Assembly: GCA_012518875.1 (NCBI GenBank)
Contig: JAAYRI010000025.1
Location: 1-61,973 of the forward strand
Source: Peptococcaceae bacterium
GTDB taxonomy: Bacteria; Bacillota; Desulfotomaculia; Desulfotomaculales; Pelotomaculaceae
Direction of reading: 5' to 3'
Length of the DNA stretch: 61,973 nucleotides
The notes beneath the pieces were generated by a model. That model was not told the DNA's origin. It did no database searches and saw only the letters and a program-made list of their open reading frames with translations. This document shows positions 17,535 to 24,962 of this stretch, one piece after another; the stretch's first letter is position 1; every line of letters begins with the position of its first letter. The position numbers and the translations under genes are program-made.

Positions 17535-17576
17535 AAACAGCAACCCCCAGACATTTTTTATGCTGGAGGCTGCATG
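17535..17576 (-). terminator. Probable terminator of the hdr-flox operon
   Basis: On the reverse strand CCTCCAG pairs with CTGGGGG (one G-U pair) within a longer imperfect CAGC/GCTG stem, followed by TTTT. It lies about 40 bases after the last flox gene. Confidence 0.55.
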
Positions 17577-17611
17577 TATTATACTGATCCATCAGTTGTT
17601 GTTTATGGTTC

Positions 17612-18454
17612 CTAGTACTCCTTGGGCATACCTTTCAGTTCGGCCTGGCTGAAAACAGGTCCATCCACACAAACAAATTTGGATCCAATGTTGCAACGGC
17701 CACATTTGCCCAGGCAGCATTTCATCCTCATTTCAAGGGTGGTGATAATCTGTTCATCCTTAAAGCCCAGCTTCGCGAAAACAGGCAAGGTAAACTTAAT
17801 CATGATTGGTGGACCGGCAATGATTGCTACCTTATTTTTAGGTGAAGGAGCAACCTCCTCCACGTAGTTGGGCACAAAACCAACATGGCCCTTCCAGTCA
17901 TCTTGCGGGCGGTCGATGGTGGTATATATCCCAGTGTTGTGGAGCTTGGGCCAGCGTTCGGCCAGATCACCCTTAAAGCACATATCATCTACTGATCGTG
18001 CACCATAAAGAACCTCCACCCTGCCGTAGTCACTACGATACTGATCGGAAAGGGCAAAGTCAATCAATGAACGAATAGGCGCCAGGGCAAAACCGCCACC
18101 CACGAAAAACAAATCCTTACCTTTCATAGCCTCATAAGGAAACCAGTTTCCATATGGGCCCCGCACACCAAATTTTTGGCCTACCTCCATCTGATGTAGG
18201 ACTTCAGTTAATCTGCCGACTCGTTTAACAGTGAACTCAAGGAACTTCCCCCTGGTAGGAGATGATGTGATGGAGATGGTGGATTCACCCTCACCAAACA
18301 CAGATAGCATACATACCTGACCCGGTTTATTACCAAAGTTCTCCATGATTTCCGGGTCATCAAATTCTACCGTAAAAGTCTTAACATCACTGGTTTCGTC
18401 AACGATTTTGGTAATTGTCACGGGATATGGCGTCAGAGCAGTAGGATTAGGCAT
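17612..18454 (-). CDS. floxA: FAD/NAD(P)-binding oxidoreductase subunit (FloxA-like)
   Basis: A 280-residue ferredoxin-NADP reductase-fold protein that would exchange electrons with NAD(P)H for the HdrABC complex. The flavin domain comes first (SITSSPTRGKFLEF, RGPYGNWFP). The nucleotide domain has GGGFALAPIRSLIDFAL and a C-terminal GPPIMIKF. The end carries four clustered cysteines (CCLGKCGRC...C) that form a PyrK-type [2Fe-2S] site. It resembles AsrB/PyrK and the FloxA subunit described in sulfate reducers. The start overlaps the upstream Fe-S gene by eight bases, and it is the last gene of the operon. Confidence 0.85.
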   Translation of the reverse strand: MPNPTALTPYPVTITKIVDETSDVKTFTVEFDDPEIMENFGNKPGQVCMLSVFGEGESTISITSSPTRGKFLEFTVKRVGRLTEVLHQMEVGQKFGVRGPYGNWFPYEAMKGKDLFFVGGGFALAPIRSLIDFALSDQYRSDYGRVEVLYGARSVDDMCFKGDLAERWPKLHNTGIYTTIDRPQDDWKGHVGFVPNYVEEVAPSPKNKVAIIAGPPIMIKFTLPVFAKLGFKDEQIITTLEMRMKCCLGKCGRCNIGSKFVCVDGPVFSQAELKGMPKEY

Positions 18455-19499
18455 TCTGCGCCACCTCCTTCAAGTCATTGATAATTTTAGTAATGTCGAT
18501 ATTAACCGGACATTTCCTAATACAGCGGCCACAACCCACACAGCCAACCATATTGTACCTGTCCAGATGGTACTTCAACTTGTGCATGAAGCGGTTACGG
18601 ATGCGCTCCTTCCTGGTCGGACGCGGGTTATGTCCACCCGCCATGAGCGTATATTCCGGGTACATACAGGAGTCCCAGCAGCGGATGCGATCACCTGTAA
18701 TATCACCGGTAGTAAAGTCAAAGATATCAAAACAGTGACAGGTTGGACATACATAGGTGCATGTTCCGCAACCAATGCATTTTTTGTACGGATCCTCGTC
18801 CCAATAGGCCAATTCAAAATCGCTGTCCAACAGCTCCTTCACACCGGTCAGATCAACCTTTTTGACAAATTCACCGGCTAGTTTTTTGGCCAGTTCCTCT
18901 TTGTCTTTGGCCAGTTGATCCGTATTTTCGCTGCTGAAGAATTGGCTATTTGCATCTACTAAAGCCTGGCCTTTGTCAGTATTAATTTCCACATAGTACT
19001 TGTCACCAATTTCAGTAAACAAAAGATCTGAGCCCGTCCCATCACATGGCCCACCTCCAAAAGCATAGCAGAAGCAGGTGCTGAGGACCTTTGAACAACT
19101 CAAACCGATGATTACTGTGTTTTCACGTTTGCTGGAGTAAAATTCGTCACCAAATTTTTCCCCTTCGAAAACCGGATCCAAGGTTGTTATCGCTTTGATG
19201 TCGCATGGGCGCGCGCCAAAAAGCACTGTTTTCTTGGCGCTTTCAGGTTTGACAATCTCTAGTGAATCCCCCGTATATGTGTAAGAAAAAATCTTTTCGC
19301 TCTGGGGTAGAAAACACCCTTTGGGGGATACATCCGAATTGGTGTAATCCAGAAATGCATCCTGGGCAGAAGATATTTTTTTAAATAATGTTATTGTTTC
19401 TTCCTTTACGGGTGCAACCAGATCATAATCCTTCGCTAATTTATCCAACAGCCCAGACAGTTGCCCCTTATTTACAATTTTTGCCTTCAATCTCAGCAC
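18447..19499 (-). CDS. 4Fe-4S dicluster electron-transfer subunit (AsrA/HydB-like, FloxB/C type)
   Basis: A 350-residue cytoplasmic iron-sulfur protein. The N-terminal ~210 residues resemble anaerobic sulfite reductase subunit A/hydrogenase beta-type proteins (ARPCDIKAI, and a Cys-rich FCYAFGGGPCD). The C-terminal third has two [4Fe-4S] motifs, CIGCGTCTYVCPTCHC and CVGCGRCIRKCP. It probably relays electrons between the FAD/NAD(P)H subunit and MvhD. Which of FloxB or FloxC it matches cannot be settled by eye. GGAGG precedes the start and the gene lies seven bases after its operon neighbour. Confidence 0.8.
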   Translation of the reverse strand: MLRLKAKIVNKGQLSGLLDKLAKDYDLVAPVKEETITLFKKISSAQDAFLDYTNSDVSPKGCFLPQSEKIFSYTYTGDSLEIVKPESAKKTVLFGARPCDIKAITTLDPVFEGEKFGDEFYSSKRENTVIIGLSCSKVLSTCFCYAFGGGPCDGTGSDLLFTEIGDKYYVEINTDKGQALVDANSQFFSSENTDQLAKDKEELAKKLAGEFVKKVDLTGVKELLDSDFELAYWDEDPYKKCIGCGTCTYVCPTCHCFDIFDFTTGDITGDRIRCWDSCMYPEYTLMAGGHNPRPTRKERIRNRFMHKLKYHLDRYNMVGCVGCGRCIRKCPVNIDITKIINDLKEVAQNA

Positions 19500-19505
19500 C
19501 TCCTT

Positions 19506-20468
19506 TTACATAAACTCCTCGGGATCGCCAAGGGAGAATTCACCCAGCGCCGACAGCAATCCCTGTTTTGAACCTGGTGTTGGAGAATCAAATAAATCCT
19601 TAAGATCCTTGTGGATCTTCTGGTTCAGCTTACGAATCGGAATATCCATGGGGCAGACGCGGTCGCATTCACCGCAGTCCACGCAGCGCCCTGCCACGTG
19701 AAAAGCCCTGGTGATATGGAATACAGTGTTCTCCGAGAGGTTGGTCCGCTTGGAAACCCACATCGGCTTCATCTGGTCAAACACACAGAGCGCACAGGTA
19801 CAAACACTACATACATTACGACAGGCATAGCAACGCAGGCAGCGGCTAAATTGCTTGTCCCAGTAGGCACTCTTCTCTTCAAGCCCCAGCTGTTCCAGCT
19901 CTTCTACCTCAGCAAATCTTTCTGCATAATTCTTTACAGGCAGCTCTTCACCGATAGTGAAGTCTGCTATTACAGGGTTAGGGTTTTCACAAACCAGGCA
20001 CCTGTGCAACATATAGTCCTTTTTGTTAAAGGTGTGATCACCGGTGCTGGTTTTCACCACAAAACTATCCCCATTGTCAACTGTTTCTTTCAGGGCAGCA
20101 TCGGGCTTAATTTCATCTGCAACCTTTTGCCATTCAAGCTGTCCGGCGCAAGGCACACCGATTACTACTATTTTGTCCCGGCTAATCTGGTTATCGTCCA
20201 GGAGCCTAATGACAGACCTGGAGTCACAACCCTTAACCACAACGGCCACATTTCCCGGCGCGTTTTTGTAGTCAATCAGGTATTTAGCCAGGTTGTTGGC
20301 ACAGAACGGTCCCCAGGTCAGTGCGGACACACCTTCAGGGCTATCGATAAATACAGGTGTGGTCCGGGCTAACTCCGTTCCTTGGCCAAAGCCTATCACT
20401 AGATCGACCTTTTTCTCTTCCAGGAGCTTTTTTGCTTGCTCTCTGATTTGCTTGGTTAGATTCATCAT
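19506..20468 (-). CDS. 4Fe-4S electron-transfer subunit (FloxB/C type)
   Basis: A 320-residue iron-sulfur protein. The N-terminal half contains GFGQGTELARTTPVF and VVVKGCDSRSVIRLL, as in F420-hydrogenase beta-like and Flox subunits. The C-terminal half is rich in cysteine, with CLRCYACRNVCSVCTCALC and a standard CVDCGECDRVCP motif, enough for two [4Fe-4S] clusters. Its ATG overlaps the mvhD stop codon as ATGA, so expression is coupled to readthrough of the selenocysteine gene. It is inferred to connect MvhD to the FloxA-like subunit. Confidence 0.8.
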   Translation of the reverse strand: MMNLTKQIREQAKKLLEEKKVDLVIGFGQGTELARTTPVFIDSPEGVSALTWGPFCANNLAKYLIDYKNAPGNVAVVVKGCDSRSVIRLLDDNQISRDKIVVIGVPCAGQLEWQKVADEIKPDAALKETVDNGDSFVVKTSTGDHTFNKKDYMLHRCLVCENPNPVIADFTIGEELPVKNYAERFAEVEELEQLGLEEKSAYWDKQFSRCLRCYACRNVCSVCTCALCVFDQMKPMWVSKRTNLSENTVFHITRAFHVAGRCVDCGECDRVCPMDIPIRKLNQKIHKDLKDLFDSPTPGSKQGLLSALGEFSLGDPEEFM

Positions 20469-20905
20469 AATATCTCATCCCTCATCTTTGTATTCGGACC
20501 CAGGGATTTTATTTTTTCAGTTACTTCATCCATCGTACTAGCAAATTTAGCCCCCTCAGAAGCGGATATCCAGCGCGCCGTTAGACGGCCGGGCTCAAAA
20601 CCAACATACTCCAACAGACGCTTGAGCAACAAATAACGCCTGCGGGTGAAATAATTGCCACTAGAATAGTGGCAGTCTCCGGGGTGTCACCCAGAAACTA
20701 AAACGCCGTCTGCACCCTTTTGAAAAGCCCTTAGCACAAATGCCGGGTTAACCCGTCCGGAGCACGGTACACGGATTACCTTAACATTAGGCTTGTATTT
20801 CATCCGGCTTACTCCAGCCAGGTCAGCGCCGGTATAACTGCACCAATTGCAGGTAAAACCAACTATGTTCGGATAAAACTCCTTATTCTCAGTACCTATC
20901 GACAC
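20465..20905 (-). CDS. mvhD: MvhD/FloxD iron-sulfur subunit, predicted selenoprotein (TGA = Sec at residue 73)
   Basis: A 146-residue [2Fe-2S] protein of the MvhD/FrhD/FloxD family that hands electrons to HdrA. The frame is interrupted only by TGA at 20687-20689. It falls exactly at the first cysteine of the family motif GCHPGDCHY, giving G-U-HPGDCHY (Sec73, Cys78). Other conserved cysteines are intact (FTCNWC and VPCSGR). After the TGA the frame runs on with family-like sequence to a stop at 20465 that overlaps the next gene as ATGA. A stem-loop follows the TGA at SECIS spacing. The start is GTG with GGAGG ten bases upstream, overlapping the hdrA 3' end. Confidence 0.9.
20656..20674 (-). promoter_or_regulatory. 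SECIS-like stem-loop for mvhD
   Basis: TGCCACT (20668-20674) pairs with AGTGGCA (20656-20662) around a five-base loop. The stem begins 12 bases after the in-frame TGA, as expected for a bacterial SECIS element read by SelB. It overlaps the codons for the conserved CHYSSG region. The loop is AT-rich and lacks the strongest G-containing apical consensus. Confidence 0.6.
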
Positions 20906-22881
20906 AGGGCGTCCACCTCCGAAAGCAGTTGTAGGTTAGTATACCCTTTCAGGTTCGCCGCACCAGCCCGGCAGGCCACCGTACAGTTGCCGCATCCCTG
21001 ACAAAGACCGGTGTTAACACTGGCCACGATTCGTTCTACAGGCTGACCAGCAATCCTTTCGGTAATGGTCTTTTCTGAAATCGCCTTATAGGGGCATACC
21101 TCTTTACATACAAGGCAGCCGGAACACATTTTTTCATCTATATGACAAATCATCGGGTCAGTAGCCATTTGATCATTACTTAACAGTGCAGCTACCTTGG
21201 CCGCGGCCCCGCTGGCTTGGGATACAGTGTCCGGTATGTCTTTGGGACCCTGGCAAGCACCGGCTAAAAACACACCGCCGGTCATTGTTTCCACAGGTCT
21301 TAGTTTGGGGTGAGCTTCTATAAAGAAACCATCCTTGTCAATATTGACCCCTGCTAACTGGGCAATTTTTTCCGAACCTTCTGTTGGCACCATAGCCGTG
21401 GCCAGAACAACAAGATCTGCCTCTATATGGACAGCGCTTCCCAGCAAGGTATCTGCCCCCATCACAACAAGCTTGTCTCCCGACTGATATATTTTAGAGA
21501 CCCTGCCCCTGATGTACTGTGCCCCTTCATCGACAGTACGGCGGTAGAATTCATCGTAGGCTTTGCCCGGTGTACGCACGTCCATGTAAAAGATATAAGC
21601 GTGGCCACCCTCAATTTTTTCTATCACCTGGTGGGCATGCTTGGCTGTGTACATACAACAAGCACGGGAACAGTATTCCTTAGCCTTGGCCTCATCTCTT
21701 GAACCAACACATTTAATAAACACAACTGTTTTCGGTTCTTTTCCGTCCGAGGGACGTTGGATCAATCCGTTTGTAGGACCGGAAGCATTTACTAAACGTT
21801 CAAATTGAAGGCCCGTGATAACATCCTTAAAGCGGCCATAACCGTATTCCCCATAAATCTCTTCCCATTTAATCAGGTCATAACCTGTAGCAATTACAAT
21901 AGCTCCTACCTTTTCTTCTATTAATTCATCTTTTTGTTCAAAGTCTACAGCGCCTACAGGGCAGAGTTTTTTGCAAATACCACACTTGCCATTTTTTAAA
22001 TAACGACAGTTATCAGGGTCAATTACCGGTTTGTTCGGGACCGCCTGTGGAAACTCGATGTATATCGCTTTTCTTTTGCCCATCCCCAGTTCAAAGGAAC
22101 TGGACACCTTTGTGGGACATTTTTCAGTGCACAATCCGCAACCGGTACATATCGTATGATCTACAAAACGTGCTTTTTGTTTTATTGTTACTTCAAAATT
22201 GCCAATATAGCCTTGTACATCAACTAATTCAGCATAAGTCATTATGGTAATATTCGGATGCTGTGCAGCCTGGACCATTTTAGGCGTACTGATACAAGCA
22301 GAGCAGTCCATAGTGGGGAAGGTTTTGTCCAGTTTAACCATATTACCGCCTATTGTTGATTCACGTTCCAACAAAATAACCTCATGCCCACTATCTGCTA
22401 TGTCAAGGGCTACCTGTATACCCGCAATGCCCGCGCCAACTACCAGTGCCTTTTTTGTAATTGGAATTGACGATTCAAACAGGGGTTCCACCTGAGATAC
22501 CTTCGCCAGCGCTCTCTTTACAAGTGCTATAGCCTTTTGGGTGGCTGCTTCTTTATCATTTGAGTGAACCCATGAACATTGCTCACGAATGTTTGCCATA
22601 TCAAACATATAAGGGTTCAGTCCGGCCCGGGCAATTGCCTTGCGAAATGTAGGTTCGTGAAGCATGGGCGTGCAGGACGCCACAACCACCCTGTCTAAAT
22701 TATGTTCCTTAACCTTGCTGATGATCAGGTTTTGGCCGGGTTCAGAACACATATATTTGTAATCAGTTGCAAAGGCAACCCCTGGATAATTTTTAGTCTC
22801 CTCCACAACCCTTGGTACATCAACCACTCCACCAATATTGGAGCCGCACCAGCAGATGAAGAGACCAATCCTTTTAGCCAT
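20896..22881 (-). CDS. hdrA: Heterodisulfide reductase subunit A-like flavoprotein
   Basis: A 661-residue FAD and iron-sulfur protein, the bifurcating core of HdrABC complexes. The N-terminal domain begins with [13 protein letters not shown], then the Rossmann motif [14 protein letters not shown] (about residue 148) and [12 protein letters not shown]; here the position that is selenocysteine in some HdrA proteins is a normal Cys. Internal ferredoxin motifs [12 protein letters not shown] and CGICKKLCP, and C-terminal [12 protein letters not shown] and [15 protein letters not shown], give several [4Fe-4S] clusters. It stands between hdrB and mvhD and overlaps mvhD by ten bases. Confidence 0.93.
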   Translation of the reverse strand: MAKRIGLFICWCGSNIGGVVDVPRVVEETKNYPGVAFATDYKYMCSEPGQNLIISKVKEHNLDRVVVASCTPMLHEPTFRKAIARAGLNPYMFDMANIREQCSWVHSNDKEAATQKAIALVKRALAKVSQVEPLFESSIPITKKALVVGAGIAGIQVALDIADSGHEVILLERESTIGGNMVKLDKTFPTMDCSACISTPKMVQAAQHPNITIMTYAELVDVQGYIGNFEVTIKQKARFVDHTICTGCGLCTEKCPTKVSSSFELGMGKRKAIYIEFPQAVPNKPVIDPDNCRYLKNGKCGICKKLCPVGAVDFEQKDELIEEKVGAIVIATGYDLIKWEEIYGEYGYGRFKDVITGLQFERLVNASGPTNGLIQRPSDGKEPKTVVFIKCVGSRDEAKAKEYCSRACCMYTAKHAHQVIEKIEGGHAYIFYMDVRTPGKAYDEFYRRTVDEGAQYIRGRVSKIYQSGDKLVVMGADTLLGSAVHIEADLVVLATAMVPTEGSEKIAQLAGVNIDKDGFFIEAHPKLRPVETMTGGVFLAGACQGPKDIPDTVSQASGAAAKVAALLSNDQMATDPMICHIDEKMCSGCLVCKEVCPYKAISEKTITERIAGQPVERIVASVNTGLCQGCGNCTVACRAGAANLKGYTNLQLLSEVDALCR

Positions 22882-22907
22882 ATTTCATCGCTCCCGTAAG
22901 GAATTAA

Positions 22908-23771
22908 TTAACCAACCACACTTAGTACCTTCTTGGTATCCGTAAAGTGTGTTTTAAACCCTAGTTCATCCGGGCTAATACCCATTGACAAGCCCAAGAG
23001 CTCGGTAAAATAAAATACCGGTATATCGTAGGACTTCCTCAGCTTCCTATTAACACTCTTCTGGTGCCAATCAAGGTTGAGATGGCAGAACGGGCAAGCC
23101 ACCGCTATACAATCAGCATCACTTTCTACCGCTGCTGCAAGAATCCTGTCAATCATTCTCACCGCGACATCCAGATTGGAAACACCTAGAGAAGCCCCGC
23201 AACATTCTGTTTTATGGGCCCAGTCCAGCGCCTCTGCGCCTGCTAATTTCATGATGTTATCTATGAACATAGGGTTTTCTGGATCGTCAAAGCCTGTTAT
23301 TTCAGGCGGCCTGACCAGCAAGCAACCATAATAACAGGCCACCTTAAGACCTGTCAAAGGTTTGACAACTTGTGATTTAATGGTCTCTGGATCCACTATC
23401 CCGATTGCTTCTACTATTGATTTTACTTTTAGTGTCCCCTTGTATGGCTTACCGGTTATACTATTTACTTTATTTCTAAGGTCTTCATTTTCAATCATTT
23501 TTTTATTGGCGTTGGCCAGCTGCTGATAGCATGCTGCGCACCCGGTGGTTACTTCATCAATTCCCATGCCTTCCGCTATGCCCAAGTTACGGGATGGCAG
23601 GGCGATGTTTAATAGATGGCTTTTGCCATGGGATGCAGTAGCTCCGCAACAACTCCAATCCGGTATCGTAACCAGTTCCATACCTAGTTTTTTAGCTACT
23701 GCATGGGTTGACAACTCGTATTCCTTGCCGGTCCCATGATAACTGCATCCCGGAAAGTAAGCGTACCTCAT
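22908..23771 (-). CDS. hdrB: Heterodisulfide reductase subunit B-like protein
   Basis: A 287-residue protein of the CCG-domain family that carries the disulfide-reducing active site in HdrABC. It has two Cys-rich CCG motifs: the first around SCCGATASH, with partner cysteines in CSYHG and CAACYQQ; the second around ECCGASLG, with CYYGC and CPFCHLN. These bind noncubane [4Fe-4S] clusters. The natural substrate in this organism is unknown because coenzyme M/B are not expected. The ATG overlaps the hdrC stop as ATGA, so the two are coupled. Confidence 0.92.
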   Translation of the reverse strand: MRYAYFPGCSYHGTGKEYELSTHAVAKKLGMELVTIPDWSCCGATASHGKSHLLNIALPSRNLGIAEGMGIDEVTTGCAACYQQLANANKKMIENEDLRNKVNSITGKPYKGTLKVKSIVEAIGIVDPETIKSQVVKPLTGLKVACYYGCLLVRPPEITGFDDPENPMFIDNIMKLAGAEALDWAHKTECCGASLGVSNLDVAVRMIDRILAAAVESDADCIAVACPFCHLNLDWHQKSVNRKLRKSYDIPVFYFTELLGLSMGISPDELGFKTHFTDTKKVLSVVG

Positions 23772-24349
23772 TTCACACCACCTTCCATTTTGCGCACCTC
23801 GGCAAATATACGGGCAACCTCCGCCGCACCCTGTACCTTTGTCGGCAACAACTTCAGTTTGCCTCTCTGGAACATAGGCATTCCCATATCGGCATTATTA
23901 AACAATTTTCCGCTTTTTAAGTTGTTTTGCATAACCAACCCGACCTCATAAGTTCTCCCAAATCTTTCAACTGTCCCCAACAAAGCGTCGTACATAACCT
24001 CCACGTATTTGGCCTTTCCCGGGGGTGTAGTGCCACTTTTCCCAGCCATGATCCGGAGAGCTCCCATCACCTCGGCAACCTCCACGTTGCATGGGCAGCG
24101 GGTTGTGCATGTAGAGCAGTTTGAGCAGATCCAGATGGTCTGGCATTTAAGCAATTCATCCTTCATACCCAACTGGACCATGCGAATAACCTGGTTCGGT
24201 TTGTAATCCATGGCGAATGTCAAAGGGCAACCAGCAGTACATTTGCCGCACTGATAACATTTTTGTACAGGTTGTCCGCTCTCAATACCTATCTCTTCGG
24301 TAAAATCCGCATTTTTTACAATTGATTCATTTACATTAATGGATTCCAT
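23768..24349 (-). CDS. hdrC: Heterodisulfide reductase subunit C-like protein
   Basis: A small iron-sulfur subunit of about 193 residues that passes electrons between HdrA and HdrB. Two [4Fe-4S] motifs are visible, CYQCGKCTAGCP and CSNCSTCTTRCP. The start is set at the ATG at 24347-24349 because GAGGGG stands six bases upstream. The longer frame to 24391 adds a basic N-terminus without a ribosome site. It is the first gene of the seven-gene hdrCBA-mvhD-flox operon, preceded by a 613-base region with palindromes. Confidence 0.9.
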   Translation of the reverse strand: MESINVNESIVKNADFTEEIGIESGQPVQKCYQCGKCTAGCPLTFAMDYKPNQVIRMVQLGMKDELLKCQTIWICSNCSTCTTRCPCNVEVAEVMGALRIMAGKSGTTPPGKAKYVEVMYDALLGTVERFGRTYEVGLVMQNNLKSGKLFNNADMGMPMFQRGKLKLLPTKVQGAAEVARIFAEVRKMEGGVK

Positions 24350-24962
24350 AACAGACCCCTCTTTGCAGAAAAATCTTAACCAAAAGGGCAAATCCTCGCT
24401 CGATCACTTTGGCCGCATTAAAATGTCTATTCATTTTTCTATTAAGTGATGTCACTCACCTGCCATTCCCCAAAAAAAATAATATATTCTGCATAATACA
24501 ACACCTGCGGTTTAGTGAAACTAAAGGTGCACAAAAACCATTATTTAATTGACTAATAAATCAGATTAATTAAAGACCTGCTGATATTATAAAACGTTTG
24601 AGACGATGTGTCTAGGGTAGTATTCCTAGGAATATGTATGGTTATTGTAATATGCCCAGGGGATTGCGGCAAGACAGTGTGGCTGTAAACTTTTACAATT
24701 ATAATACTCATTATAAGAAATGTAAATTCTTTTAAACTGCAAATCAACCAATTTTACTTAATATGTTAAGAGGGCAGACCATAATAGTCTGCCATGTAAT
24801 ATTATTTCCATATTTTCAGCAGCCATGATCTTAAAAATGCGGGAAGCTTAACAAAATACACACGCAAGGATACTCACATCCCTTCATTAGGTTAGCTGCT
24901 AATATATTATTTTAAACACTGATTAAATGTGCTATCTTTTTCATTGTAACGTTTGCCATATA
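24350..24962. other. 613-base non-coding region upstream of hdrC
   Basis: No convincing gene is present on either strand. It holds several palindromes: AGTGATGTCACT (24445-24456), TTTAGT-GAA-ACTAAA (24511-24525), TGTAAA-CT-TTTACA (24684-24697) and a hairpin GGCAGAC/GTCTGCC (24773-24793). The hdr promoter must lie here; TATTAT on the reverse strand near 24493-24498 is a weak -10 candidate. The rest is AT-rich, and the 3' flank is the downstream side of dinG. Confidence 0.5.
24511..24525. promoter_or_regulatory. Candidate operator palindrome upstream of hdrC
   Basis: Perfect 6-bp arms TTTAGT/ACTAAA around GAA, flanked by an imperfect CACC/GGTG pair. It falls at the position of the -35 element of the weak reverse-strand -10 near 24493-24498, so it could be a redox-responsive operator. 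No known consensus matches by eye. Confidence 0.35.

Noticed and set aside
19611-20372. 253-residue open frame on the plus strand
   Set aside because: It is the antisense shadow of the 4Fe-4S subunit gene, has no ribosome site and no family-like motifs.
20465-20686. mvhD as a truncated pseudogene with a separate downstream remnant
   Set aside because: The TGA is at a known selenocysteine position, sequence after it keeps all family features, and the stop overlaps the next gene; decay would not leave such a frame.
24553-24747. 64-residue reverse-strand frame upstream of hdrC
   Set aside because: No ribosome site and a composition of AT-rich non-coding DNA.
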